The position numbers and the translations under genes were made by a program. DNA of 50,250 nucleotides, from IMG/VR virus record IMGVR_UViG_3300046028_003665, positions 1-50,250 of that record; one strand, written 5' to 3'. Shown piece after piece: positions 25,901-33,430 of the stretch. The stretch is from a virus. The notes under the pieces are model-generated. The model made no database searches. It was not told where the DNA came from and saw nothing but the letters and a program-made list of their open reading frames with translations. How positions within the stretch are numbered: position 1 is the first letter of the stretch; each line of letters starts with the position of its first letter.

Positions 25901-27521
25901 CAACCGTGGGCTCAGCCGCTTGTGGGAACGGACGCAACGGCGACGACGACCACCCTGTACGTACAAAACCATCGTCGCAGTTGCCGTAATACCAGATGTT
26001 GTCGTCGTATTTGTACACGACGTAGCTGTTGACAACGGTGCTGCTTCCCGAGCAGTAGAACCACCAGACTTCCAAATATTTTTCAACGTGAACTGCGAAG
26101 CACTGATCGCTCTGATCAAAATTCAGGTTATCAAACACGTGCAAGGTCAGCGTGCAGTCAAGTGCTTCTGCTCTACCGTTGTAGATGTAGAACTTATCCC
26201 GGCCCATCCAGTACAGCGTGTTGTTAATCGCAGTTACTGCTCGCGGAGCGAATAACGATATATTGGCAGAAATTAACGTCTGACTAAACAGGTTCGGGTA
26301 GGAGTAGGTGTACTGCACGGACGTGATGGAGGATTCCGTGAATACCAATATTTCCTTGGCATTGCTCACCGCCTGCAAAATATTAGACCCGCTCTGGATA
26401 CGGAGGTACCCCGCCGTGGAAATCCCAATGTCGTCGCTGGGTGTCCAGTTCAAATAGTCGGCTTGGCTTGCCCACCGGATAAGCAACGGATCTAGGGGCT
26501 GCGGGGTCACATCGTACGGATTACAGCCAAAGGCCATCAACGTGTTGCTGTTGTCGTCGAACAATATCTGCGTAACTTCTGGAGGAACGTCCGCGCTGGA
26601 AAACCCGGCTGCGGCTGCCGCGTCGGCTATGGATTCCGCCCTATTGGCAAACGTAAAGGGGTCGGGGAAAAGCCAGCGGTACATGCTTTGCGGCACGCTA
26701 ACTAGCGCCGTATTTGGGCCGCTATATCGGTAATTAAAAAATAAATCGTTGGTAAACTTATCAAAATAAACAATACGTATCGGGAGGAAAATGGGGGTTA
26801 GTGACCCGTCTCCCCAGCCTAATTGCGGAGACTCTACGGAACCGCCCCACGACGGCGCGCCCCAACCGCCACCGGAGTACGCGACATTGCCGCCAATCCC
26901 GACCTCGAACTCAACGGTGATCGCGGTTCCGCCGCCAGTAAGCCCGGCAGTTGGGGTCAATCCTACGTCAATGTAAAAAGAATTGGCGCTATACGGCAGC
27001 AGGCCAAGGTCTTCAAGCACAATATGGGCGGCGTTTAGCGTCCCAATGGGAATCCCAGCAAAAGTTGTTGCCCCACTGAAAATGACGGTATCTCCGGCAT
27101 TTGCATTCAGCGCTACAGGGGGGGCGAATACTACTTTAATCCACGTCGGGTGCGCGGCGATCACCGCGTCAGAGACCGTACTGAAGCAGTTATCTGAATC
27201 GGGGGAGACAAACGTCGCGCGGATAGGGGTTATGTTGTGGTACACCCCCTCATATTCCACAAACACGTTGGTATTAGTGCCAACGGCGAGTAAGTTATAA
27301 GCGTCCTTAGACCAGTTGAACAGCGTCCGGACTACCCCGGCGAACTCCACGCCGGTTTTGTAGAGCTTCCAACCACCGAGTTTCTGGGGGAACCCCGACA
27401 AGAAACGAATCTTATTGGCCGAATACCACCCAGCCTGCCCATCGGGACTGCCGCTACCCTGCGAGTAGTTGGTGGTATCCCGGTTAATCCCGGGTTGGAA
27501 GATAAGTTTCTTGAGCGCCAT
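22902..27521 (-). CDS. Large tail protein with P22 gp10-like N-terminus and LamG-like domains
   Basis: A 1539-residue virion protein. Residues 1 to about 700 match the podovirus tail/stabilisation protein type: KLIFQPGINRDTTNYSQG, IRFLSGFPQKLGGWKLY and many beta-strands as in a propeller. From about residue 760 two concanavalin A/LamG-like lectin domains follow, with LDADDPASYSGTGDIWYD and the typical AYTFDVWVKFSDLS and NLTMVYTN strands in the first, and RASFSVNVWYYHTA and WYNYTMTFN in the second. Lectin domains on a tail hub suggest surface-glycan binding. Its length, about three times that of P22 gp10, is explained by these additions. Confidence 0.8.
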   Translation of the reverse strand: MALKKLIFQPGINRDTTNYSQGSGSPDGQAGWYSANKIRFLSGFPQKLGGWKLYKTGVEFAGVVRTLFNWSKDAYNLLAVGTNTNVFVEYEGVYHNITPIRATFVSPDSDNCFSTVSDAVIAAHPTWIKVVFAPPVALNANAGDTVIFSGATTFAGIPIGTLNAAHIVLEDLGLLPYSANSFYIDVGLTPTAGLTGGGTAITVEFEVGIGGNVAYSGGGWGAPSWGGSVESPQLGWGDGSLTPIFLPIRIVYFDKFTNDLFFNYRYSGPNTALVSVPQSMYRWLFPDPFTFANRAESIADAAAAAGFSSADVPPEVTQILFDDNSNTLMAFGCNPYDVTPQPLDPLLIRWASQADYLNWTPSDDIGISTAGYLRIQSGSNILQAVSNAKEILVFTESSITSVQYTYSYPNLFSQTLISANISLFAPRAVTAINNTLYWMGRDKFYIYNGRAEALDCTLTLHVFDNLNFDQSDQCFAVHVEKYLEVWWFYCSGSSTVVNSYVVYKYDDNIWYYGNCDDGFVRTGWSSSPLRPFPQAAEPTVVDGVYTGTSRLYNQESGVDAGLLPMTSYIQSADIDLPESGEHFVLIKRIIPDLSFADSEGFAQVNFTVAPRNFPGSPYMTENQEGQLFPRRVDLQSTTVMNEFTEQVFVRARARQMAIAVSSDTLGTHWSLGAVRADVVPDGRRGIGTPPGILVFGRTTNGADICVGAVSTFYQGLTVEGVESLGQIGLVGDSGPLIPDLMVGGVEAFGGIGNVTAGSVVLPATPLLRLDADDPASYSGTGDIWYDISGNNYDTSLNSNTVFNSGGGAPAMQFANPLRQLASGTAIVGTAGVITCTALATPVYVGSMVRVSGAPSGSGAISGYINPTTYFVIPTTNGSTSFTLSTTLGGAAVTTTAGTTTGLTFNITSNSYARVPTAMIETLSVDTGVGTTVNTAYTFDVWVKFSDLSPFVQINTPAGNANFTNGAMILDSIASSQGFKLVRLGSVDGGSYLRVGIDQPDSGISKNSSTGPWAPLVDRWYNLTMVYTNIQANSDAIKLYVDGTLVSSGRAYSGADPSNITGIFRNSSGNNALNIGANTFTGQDTSQYVHYSQSIIGWIPVVNGYARALTALEIQDSYAYYSPRFTNPALPAVVSPALVGTPIALYDTAITDYGQYGDYAVGDSLFLPTFGNGSNSYTSTSGLVNQVDYLTTTPVTLTVSGVDANGVITYSTISATYPAGLPPMTPIVITGTNTGTGNLRATYVSGSVWWTAGANYSSTANTTSSTIYPNGPNEHSFHSSSADYNGGGSVASPMNSTAGTLTGLIFTAYPNTNPLASLNFGTYGAYYDNSAGLLPTTLTSARPLYVTYVGDSSLAIVPAENLRTILTTRASFSVNVWYYHTAFPTKYGSVIAQLYEGSVYAPSGGNSDIGMFIGNNTGTGGTKDDEIRAGIYNRSIGAWADTPVVVAMLNVWYNYTMTFNSGTGIITFYRNNVSYGTASVTGSITQPSPVNVIHVTRNWRNQVDPSVMPGKLGALQIYDVALNSTQVTQNWDHFKTRYGY

Positions 27522-27527
27522 GAGCGG

Positions 27528-27713
27528 TTATCCTTTGCGGCCAATCTCAATTGCCGATACCGCCGCGCCGACCATGACTCCGATCTGCATGATCGCGTCG
27601 GGGTTGTACCCTACCCCTAACACACCTAACAACAAGGCCACACCGCGCCACGTGGAGGGTTCTTTCGACCGGTCTAGGACGAACACCAAATACTTGTTGG
27701 GTACATTATCCAT
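27528..27713 (-). CDS. Holin (putative)
   Basis: A 61-residue protein with DRSKEPSTWRGVALLLGVLG, then NPDAIMQIGVMVGAAVSAIE and a short basic tail. The EPSTWRG lead followed by two hydrophobic helices (about residues 24-36 and 40-56) is typical of small phage holins. It directly precedes no other function but lies 13 bases from the endolysin gene, which supports a lysis role. GGAGCG lies upstream of the ATG. Confidence 0.75.
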   Translation of the reverse strand: MDNVPNKYLVFVLDRSKEPSTWRGVALLLGVLGVGYNPDAIMQIGVMVGAAVSAIEIGRKG

Positions 27714-27726
27714 GTCAGCGCTCCAT

Positions 27727-28197
27727 TTAGGTAATATTTATTAGGTTCTCGGCAATCCGTCGCGCCCACCCCCGGCCAAACGTGTTAAATGTCGGCAGGT
27801 TTGTTAACGCTTGTAGCCGCATACCGTTAAAACGGGCGGCTAATTTGTACACGTTGGTGGCGTTCGCTGTTGCCAACGTCGTCGGGCCAATAACGCCATC
27901 GTCTTTGACACCAAGGCAACGTTGCAGCCACTTGGCCGCTGTCCCAAGCCCCGAATTGACCCCGGCATCAAACAACATGAAACGTAGATTTTCCGGGAGC
28001 GCGTCTAATTTAAGGGGGCTCCAGTAGTCCCGCTTGTAGATTTCTTTTGCGCGATCTAACGTCAAATTCTTGATGTCCTCGTCGGGATATATCCGCTTGC
28101 TAATGCCGTACTTGGTCTCACCACCGGGGTCACGCGGGTCCCATCCGTAGCCGCCTTCGTGCCCGATGAGTACCTTAAACGACTCATCGAAATTCAT
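27727..28197 (-). CDS. Endolysin, GH108 N-acetylmuramidase
   Basis: A 156-residue lysozyme-like muramidase. The family signature is HEGGYGWDPRDPGGETKYGI, with catalytic E14, followed by the PG_binding_3-type C-terminal half (LQRCLGVKDDGVIGPTTLA). It cleaves peptidoglycan glycan strands at the end of infection. No signal peptide is visible, so export depends on the holin. The start overlaps the end of the upstream gene by four bases. Confidence 0.92.
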   Translation of the reverse strand: MNFDESFKVLIGHEGGYGWDPRDPGGETKYGISKRIYPDEDIKNLTLDRAKEIYKRDYWSPLKLDALPENLRFMLFDAGVNSGLGTAAKWLQRCLGVKDDGVIGPTTLATANATNVYKLAARFNGMRLQALTNLPTFNTFGRGWARRIAENLINIT

Positions 28198-28433
28198 CGG
28201 TTGGCTTTCTCGCCAAGGCGCTCAACTATCCCCATGAGAAGGGCTTTAACTTCCTTAATATCGGCTCGATAATCTTCGCGGGTGACATAGGTACGAGGAA
28301 GATGCTCTCTAAGGTTGGACACATCATTCTTTAGGTCTTTCCCCGCAGACCATAGTTCTCTGGCGAACCAGCCTAAAATGGACATACCGACCCCTATCAC
28401 AGCGTTTGTAATTTGTTGAAATTCCATAGTCAC
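28194..28433 (-). CDS. Small membrane protein in lysis cluster
   Basis: A 79-residue protein with one predicted membrane helix (ITNAVIGVGMSILGWFAREL, about residues 7-26) and a charged helical C-terminal part (NLREHLPRTYVTREDYRADI). It lies directly upstream of the endolysin and overlaps it. A holin, antiholin or spanin-like helper are all possible; the single membrane helix with a coiled tail makes a helper more likely than the main holin. Confidence 0.62.
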   Translation of the reverse strand: MTMEFQQITNAVIGVGMSILGWFARELWSAGKDLKNDVSNLREHLPRTYVTREDYRADIKEVKALLMGIVERLGEKANR

Positions 28434-28705
28434 AATCCTGTTAACCGTTTCAGTTCATCCGTGGGTGCGCGCAAAACATTTGACCGGACTACTTGGGTGA
28501 CTAATTCCCTAACCTGATCTACCCGAGCAACCCCTTCTCTTGCATGCTTAGCGTTCTCTATCAGCAACATCGGCAGCATGCTTACCGCACAGCCAAATTC
28601 GTCTATCGCCGCACCTGTCTGAGGGTTCGCCCCCATCAAATGCGTGTACCAATGACATCCATGTTCCATGCATTCCCCCTGCACGAGCGGGCATTTTTTA
28701 ACCAT
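28430..28705 (-). CDS. Small Cys-containing phage protein
   Basis: A 91-residue protein with the conserved start KKCPLVQGECMEHGCHWYTH and FGCAVSMLPMLLIENAKHAR. Four cysteines and several His residues in the first half could bind a metal. I recognise the family as recurring near lysis and tail-fibre genes of phages, without known function. It overlaps the next gene by four bases. Confidence 0.65.
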   Translation of the reverse strand: MVKKCPLVQGECMEHGCHWYTHLMGANPQTGAAIDEFGCAVSMLPMLLIENAKHAREGVARVDQVRELVTQVVRSNVLRAPTDELKRLTGL

Positions 28706-28706
28706 G

Positions 28707-29681
28707 TTAGGTCTTCTGAATGACTTGCATGTCGTAGTACAACACGGCGTTCGAGTTCAAGGGGTGGGTGTGGCCCGAGGAAGCGTTGGAAGTGCTAGCG
28801 GTGTTTGTGTTGGAGGAAATTGTCTGCGCCGACGTGTTCCCCGACCCATTTGCAAACCCGAGGACATATGACTCGGCGGGGGCTACGTACGTATACGGAT
28901 GCGTATGCGCCCCGACGCCGCTTTGCGCGGAGGTTAGAGTCGTAGATCCCGTTATCGTCGTACCGTTAAACACCGTAGTGAACACAACCGACCCGCCAGA
29001 CGACGGGGCGCTAGCAAGACCGCCAACAATACGTAGGGCGCTGTTGGTAGTTGGGCCGGTGGCAATAACCCAACCGCTTGGAAACGCCGCGCCTCGAAAT
29101 AAGATCTGATTGCCCGCTACAAACGTAATGCCCGAAGAGCCCGCCGTCGTGATTGCCGCAGCTACCGCCGTTTGGTTCATGACGCTAGTGCCAACGGTTG
29201 GCGCGGCGGTGACGTTCAACGAATTAAACGTCATATCGGCGAGCACAGCGGTGACGGTGGACAGTACCGCGCCAAGGCCACTGCACATAATCACCGCGTC
29301 TTGACCTCCGGAGATCGTCAGCGCGCGGCCAACGTCGTACGTTCCTTGAAAAATAGTCAGGTCGCGCGAACCCAGTAGGTTGTTCTGGACGAAGTAGTAC
29401 CCCGTAAAATTGTTGGGGGTAATCTGGTAATACACGGTAGTCAGTAAATCTGACGCGCTGGTAAAATTAAGTACCCGGTTCCGCCCATCGGACGCTGTGG
29501 CGTCGGTGATGGGTAGGTTGTTTGGTACCGATGCAGTCCCTGTACCGGGCGCAATAATATTTCCTATCCCGCAAATCGCCGTGTCAAAGAAGTCAAAGTT
29601 GGTGTTGGTGGTAGCCCCCCAAGTACCCGCTTCAGCCCCGGTATCAATTTGGGTAATCCCAAGATTGGTATATGCGACCAT
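28707..29681 (-). CDS. Tail fibre / collar-type protein
   Basis: A 324-residue tail fibre. The N-terminus (TNLGITQIDTGAEAGTWGAT) is a common fibre start. The C-terminal half has a tail-collar-like pattern: FRGAAFPSGWVIATGPT, ALRIVGGLA, AHTHPYTYVA and SGHTHPLNSNAVLYYDMQVI, where the paired HTHP motifs may bind metal ions along the fibre axis as in phage T4 fibre tips. Probably recognises a host surface structure. Confidence 0.78.
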   Translation of the reverse strand: MVAYTNLGITQIDTGAEAGTWGATTNTNFDFFDTAICGIGNIIAPGTGTASVPNNLPITDATASDGRNRVLNFTSASDLLTTVYYQITPNNFTGYYFVQNNLLGSRDLTIFQGTYDVGRALTISGGQDAVIMCSGLGAVLSTVTAVLADMTFNSLNVTAAPTVGTSVMNQTAVAAAITTAGSSGITFVAGNQILFRGAAFPSGWVIATGPTTNSALRIVGGLASAPSSGGSVVFTTVFNGTTITGSTTLTSAQSGVGAHTHPYTYVAPAESYVLGFANGSGNTSAQTISSNTNTASTSNASSGHTHPLNSNAVLYYDMQVIQKT

Positions 29682-29696
29682 ATCAGATTCCTGAAA

Positions 29697-30836
29697 TTAA
29701 GAGGTTACTAAGTCTTGCCAGTTGGGGGCTTGCGTTGCCGGTACTGCGCCCCATCCGCCATCCGCCGCAGGCGCTGTAGGGCCCCATACCGTTCCTACCG
29801 AATCGTTCACAGGGTACCATGTTGCGGCGACTAAAAAGGCATTTACTATATCCGCGCCGTTGGTCGTGGCGCTTACGATAAGCGTGTCAAAGAAGATTAT
29901 TCCGACACTAATATCCGCACCGTTGGTCGTAGCGCTTGTAACACCAAATATGGGGTCAATGGCCCCAGCGCTAATGTCCGCGCCGTTGGTCGTAGCGCTC
30001 GTAACGGAGAGCGCGGGGTTGATTACCCCAACGCTAATGTCCGCGCCGTTGGTCGTAGCGCTCGTAATCTCGAATATGGGGTTGATTACCCCATCGCTAA
30101 TGTCCGCGCCGTTGGTCGTAGCGCTCGTAACGGAGAGCGCGGGGTTGATTACCCCAACGCTAATGTCCGCGCCGTTGGTCGTACCGTTCGTAACGGAGAG
30201 CGCGGGGTTGATTACCCCATCGCTAATGTCCGCGCCGTTGGTCGTAGCGCTCGTAACGCTCGTATCAGCTAGAAGCGCGATTGCCCCCGCGCTGATGTCC
30301 TGACCGTTGGTCGTGGCACTTGTAATACCTATAACGGCTGGGAGATCTATGACCCCCGCGCTGATGTCCTGACCGTTGGTCGTAGCGCTTGTTATCGATG
30401 TGACAATAGCAGCGTTAATTATCCCCGCGCTAATATCCGGACCGTTGGTCGTAGCGCTCGTAACGGAGAGCGCGGGGTTGATTACCCCAACGCTAATGTC
30501 CGCGCCGTTGGTCGTACCGTTCGTAACGGAGAGCGCGGGGTTGATTACCCCAACGCTAATATCCGCGCCGTTGGTCGTAGCGCTCGTAACGGAGAGCGCG
30601 GGGTTGATTACCCCAGCGCTAATGTCCGCGCCGTTGGTCGTAGCGCTCGTAACGGAGAGCGCGGGGTTGATTACCCCAGCGCTAATGTCCGCGCCGTTGG
30701 TCGTAGCACTTGTTATCGACGTCCCGGTAGCCGTTAACTGAATTAACGACTGATCAAAGAACCCCTCAACTACGGCACTTTCGTCGTACCAGCCAGCAGG
30801 AACTAAGGTTGGGTCAAATGCCCCTAAGCGTGCCAT
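29697..30836 (-). CDS. Tail protein made of 21-residue tandem repeats
   Basis: A 379-residue protein in three parts. The N-terminal 38 residues (ARLGAFDPTLVPAGWYDE and following) are a conserved virion anchor. Residues 40 to about 338 are 14 copies of a repeat close to VTSATTNGADISVGVINPAL. The C-terminal 40 residues (WGPTAPAADGGWGAVPATQA and end) form a short cap. The repeat's Thr/Asn-rich beta-like pattern suggests a fibrous shaft. It lies between the collar fibre and the Gly-rich adhesins, so it is probably part of the tail-fibre set; no named domain. Confidence 0.72.
   Translation of the reverse strand: MARLGAFDPTLVPAGWYDESAVVEGFFDQSLIQLTATGTSITSATTNGADISAGVINPALSVTSATTNGADISAGVINPALSVTSATTNGADISVGVINPALSVTNGTTNGADISVGVINPALSVTSATTNGPDISAGIINAAIVTSITSATTNGQDISAGVIDLPAVIGITSATTNGQDISAGAIALLADTSVTSATTNGADISDGVINPALSVTNGTTNGADISVGVINPALSVTSATTNGADISDGVINPIFEITSATTNGADISVGVINPALSVTSATTNGADISAGAIDPIFGVTSATTNGADISVGIIFFDTLIVSATTNGADIVNAFLVAATWYPVNDSVGTVWGPTAPAADGGWGAVPATQAPNWQDLVTS
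29829..30719 (-). repeat. Coding 63-bp tandem repeat array
   Basis: Fourteen units of about 63 bases (some 66), most nearly identical at DNA level, encode the shaft of the tail protein. Consensus protein unit: TSATTNGADIS, one variable residue, GVINPALSV. The most diverged units lie at positions 5-7 and at the ends; the rest look recently homogenised. Confidence 0.9.
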
Positions 30837-32138
30837 TTACCAAGAAATCACAACGCAATAGCCTCTACCGCCGTCGCCGCCCCTTCCGCCGGTATTGCCC
30901 GCGATAGTCAGCCCGCCACCGCCACCACCACCACCGCCTTGACCGCCAGCCCCACCAGCGCCACCATCCACCGCAGTGTTTCTGCTGTTGCCTCCAGCGC
31001 CACCGCCAGAGCCACCCCAGATGGAATTGCCCGCAGCGCCAGCACCGCCAGCGGTTGGGGCCGTGCCGGTAATGCCCGCGCCGCCGGGGAATCGGCCACA
31101 GGCTTGCTGGCTGCTATTAGGCCCAATTGCTTGCCCGCTGGCTGTGCGCCAGCCTGCCGCGCCACCGCCAGAGCCGCCGAAAATGGAAGAAACCCCGGTG
31201 GACGTTCCGGTAGCAAACGCAGCACTACCAGTGCCTACACCGTTGTTTCCGCCAAATTCTGTTAACGACACAAGGGTTGAGGTAGTCCCGCCAATAGCGC
31301 CGCCGTCAAATTGTCCGTTTGGCAGTCCTGCGGCGACGAGAACCGCGGCGCTGCCTGTTCCACCGCCGCCGCCGGATTGTGTGGTTGCTCCTGATGCTGC
31401 GCCGCCAGCGCCCCCGCCACCGCCGTAGGCCGACAGGTAGCTGCCAAAGGTAGAGATAGCGCCGTTCCCGCCTGCGCTGCCCGCGGCAGATAAGTTGCCG
31501 TTGCCGCCAGAGCCAGCCGCGCCCAGCCCAACTACAACAGTTGCGGTTAGTTCGGAGGCTAAGAAATACTTAATGGCGCACGCGCCACCGCCGCCGCCAA
31601 CACCTCCCTTGCAAGCTGTAGCAAACGCAACAGATCCCCCGCCACCTCCGCCGCCGCCACTGCCCCAAAGTTTGACTAGCACTTGAGTGGGTACGAACGC
31701 TGTGGGTTTGACCCAATTTTTGGTATCAGTAGTAAATGTCTGGATGTCTACAGGACCGGTATTGCCAAGAATAATTGGGACGCCATTGCTATTAAATCGC
31801 GTCCAGCCGCGCCCTTCGACCCACGATACGGCTTCTCCCACACCTAAATTGATCGTAAGCAGCGTAATGAGGTTTGTGCCGTCGGTGTGTTTAAGCGTTA
31901 GGACGTTTGACAGGGTAGCGTGCGTATTAGAGATGCTGATGAACTTTGCGTTCCGCAACGTGCTAGCCGCTGGCGAACCCAAAATAGGCGTAGTTGCTAC
32001 CGATGTAATGGACGCCGTGTTGGTGTTTCCGGGTGTGATAGTAGTAGTTAGCTGATCAACCCAACTTACAGTCGCGCTGATAGCGCCAGCCGTTGCTGTG
32101 CCTAGCGTTAGCGAGTCGGTTGATTCAAGGTTTATCAC
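30837..32138 (-). CDS. Glycine-rich tail adhesin, copy 1
   Basis: A 433-residue protein with a beta-rich N-terminal domain (SLTLGTATAGAISATVSWVD and later TLKHTDGTNLITLL). Next comes a joint segment with FTTDTKNWVKPTAFVPTQVL, then a C-terminal half packed with poly-Gly runs ending GYCVVISW. Such Gly-rich ends form polyglycine-II helix sandwiches in receptor-binding adhesins of the gp38 type; that structure is inferred here. It starts with GTG overlapping the previous stop (GTGA). It is one of three tandem paralogues. Confidence 0.8.
   Translation of the reverse strand: MINLESTDSLTLGTATAGAISATVSWVDQLTTTITPGNTNTASITSVATTPILGSPAASTLRNAKFISISNTHATLSNVLTLKHTDGTNLITLLTINLGVGEAVSWVEGRGWTRFNSNGVPIILGNTGPVDIQTFTTDTKNWVKPTAFVPTQVLVKLWGSGGGGGGGGSVAFATACKGGVGGGGGACAIKYFLASELTATVVVGLGAAGSGGNGNLSAAGSAGGNGAISTFGSYLSAYGGGGGAGGAASGATTQSGGGGGTGSAAVLVAAGLPNGQFDGGAIGGTTSTLVSLTEFGGNNGVGTGSAAFATGTSTGVSSIFGGSGGGAAGWRTASGQAIGPNSSQQACGRFPGGAGITGTAPTAGGAGAAGNSIWGGSGGGAGGNSRNTAVDGGAGGAGGQGGGGGGGGGLTIAGNTGGRGGDGGRGYCVVISW
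30846..31029. repeat. Exact 184-bp repeat, adhesin copy 1 end
   Basis: This 184-base stretch, encoding the Gly-rich C-terminus, is identical to 32144-32327 at an offset of 1298 bases. Perfect identity in a region that could drift at third positions suggests recent duplication or ongoing gene conversion. Confidence 0.92.
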
Positions 32139-33430
32139 CAGCTAATCACAACGCAATAGCCTCTACCGCCGTCGCCGCCCCTTCCGCCGGTATTGCCCGC
32201 GATAGTCAGCCCGCCACCGCCACCACCACCACCGCCTTGACCGCCAGCCCCACCAGCGCCACCATCCACCGCAGTGTTTCTGCTGTTGCCTCCAGCGCCA
32301 CCGCCAGAGCCACCCCAGATGGAATTGGCCGGGCCGCCAGCAGCGCCAGCCGTTGGGGCAGTGCCGGTAATGCCCGCGCCGCCGGGGAATCGGCCCGCCG
32401 CGCCTTGCGTAAGGTTTGGTCCAACTGCTTGCCCGCTGGCTGCTCGAAAACCTGCTGCGCCACCGCCAGAGCCGCCAAAAAGAGAGCCGTTGGGGGGAGT
32501 AGTAAAAAAAGCAGCGGAATTTGTACTAATTCCAGAGCACCCGCCAAACTCCGTTGTAGATATTGCGGAAAGGTTTGCGCCAGCCGAGCCGCCACCATCA
32601 TAAATTACTGCGGGTAGCCCCGCGCCGGTGCCAACCGCGCCGCCGCCAGTCCCGCCGCCGCCACCGCCGTTGGTATTGATGGCAGATATTTGCCCCCCCG
32701 ATCCACCGCCGCCGCCGTAGGCCGACAGATAGCTGCCAAAGGTAGAAATAGCGCCATTGCCGCCTGCGCTGCCCGCAGCGGATAAGTTGCCATTGCCGCC
32801 AGATCCGCCCGCCCCTAGCGTGACAACTACTGTCGAGGCTAACTCAGAGGCTAAGAAATACTTAACGGCGCACGCGCCACCGCCGCCGCCAACACCTCCC
32901 TTGCAAGCTGTAGCAAACGCAACAGATCCACCGCCGCCGCCGCCGCCGCCAGCGCCCCAGATTTTGACTAGGACTTGAGTGGGTACGAACGCTGTGGGTT
33001 TAGTCCAGTCTGCGGTGGTGGTAGTAAATGTCTGGATGTCTACAGGACCGGTATTGCCAAGAATAATTGGGACGCCATTGCTATTAAATCGCGTCCAGCC
33101 GCGCCCCTCAGTCCAAGAAACGGACTCGCCCGCTGCAAGGATAATTGTCAGCAACGTGATTAGGTTTGTGCCGTCGGTATGTTTAAGCGTTAGGACGTTT
33201 GACAGGGTAGCGTGCGTATTAAAGATGCTGATGAACTTAGCATCTCGAAGCGTGCTAGCCGCTGGCGAACCCAAAATAGGCGTAGTTGCTACCGATGTAA
33301 TGGACGCCGTGTTGGTGTTTCCGGGCGTAACCACCGTGCCTAATTGGTCAATCCAACTCACGTGCGCGCTGATAGCGCCAGCCGTTGCTGTGCCAAGCGT
33401 TAACGAGTCAGTGGATTCAAGGTTTATCAC
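32135..33430 (-). CDS. Glycine-rich tail adhesin, copy 2
   Basis: A 431-residue paralogue of the adhesin downstream of it. The N-terminal 150 residues and the last 70 or so are almost the same in both copies, while the Gly-rich centre differs in the short non-Gly loops (for example GGQISAINTNGGGGGG against GGAASGATTQSGGGGG). Variation limited to these loops suits a receptor-binding surface under selection. GTG start overlapping the upstream stop. Confidence 0.8.
   Translation of the reverse strand: MINLESTDSLTLGTATAGAISAHVSWIDQLGTVVTPGNTNTASITSVATTPILGSPAASTLRDAKFISIFNTHATLSNVLTLKHTDGTNLITLLTIILAAGESVSWTEGRGWTRFNSNGVPIILGNTGPVDIQTFTTTTADWTKPTAFVPTQVLVKIWGAGGGGGGGGSVAFATACKGGVGGGGGACAVKYFLASELASTVVVTLGAGGSGGNGNLSAAGSAGGNGAISTFGSYLSAYGGGGGSGGQISAINTNGGGGGGTGGGAVGTGAGLPAVIYDGGGSAGANLSAISTTEFGGCSGISTNSAAFFTTPPNGSLFGGSGGGAAGFRAASGQAVGPNLTQGAAGRFPGGAGITGTAPTAGAAGGPANSIWGGSGGGAGGNSRNTAVDGGAGGAGGQGGGGGGGGGLTIAGNTGGRGGDGGRGYCVVISW
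32144..32327. repeat. Exact 184-bp repeat, adhesin copy 2 end
   Basis: Second copy of the 184-base repeat at 30846-31029, in direct orientation. Recombination between the copies would delete or duplicate one 1.3-kb adhesin gene. Confidence 0.92.

Noticed and set aside
29829-30719. CRISPR array
   Set aside because: The repeats are contiguous 63-base coding units without unique spacers, and they keep frame in a tail protein.
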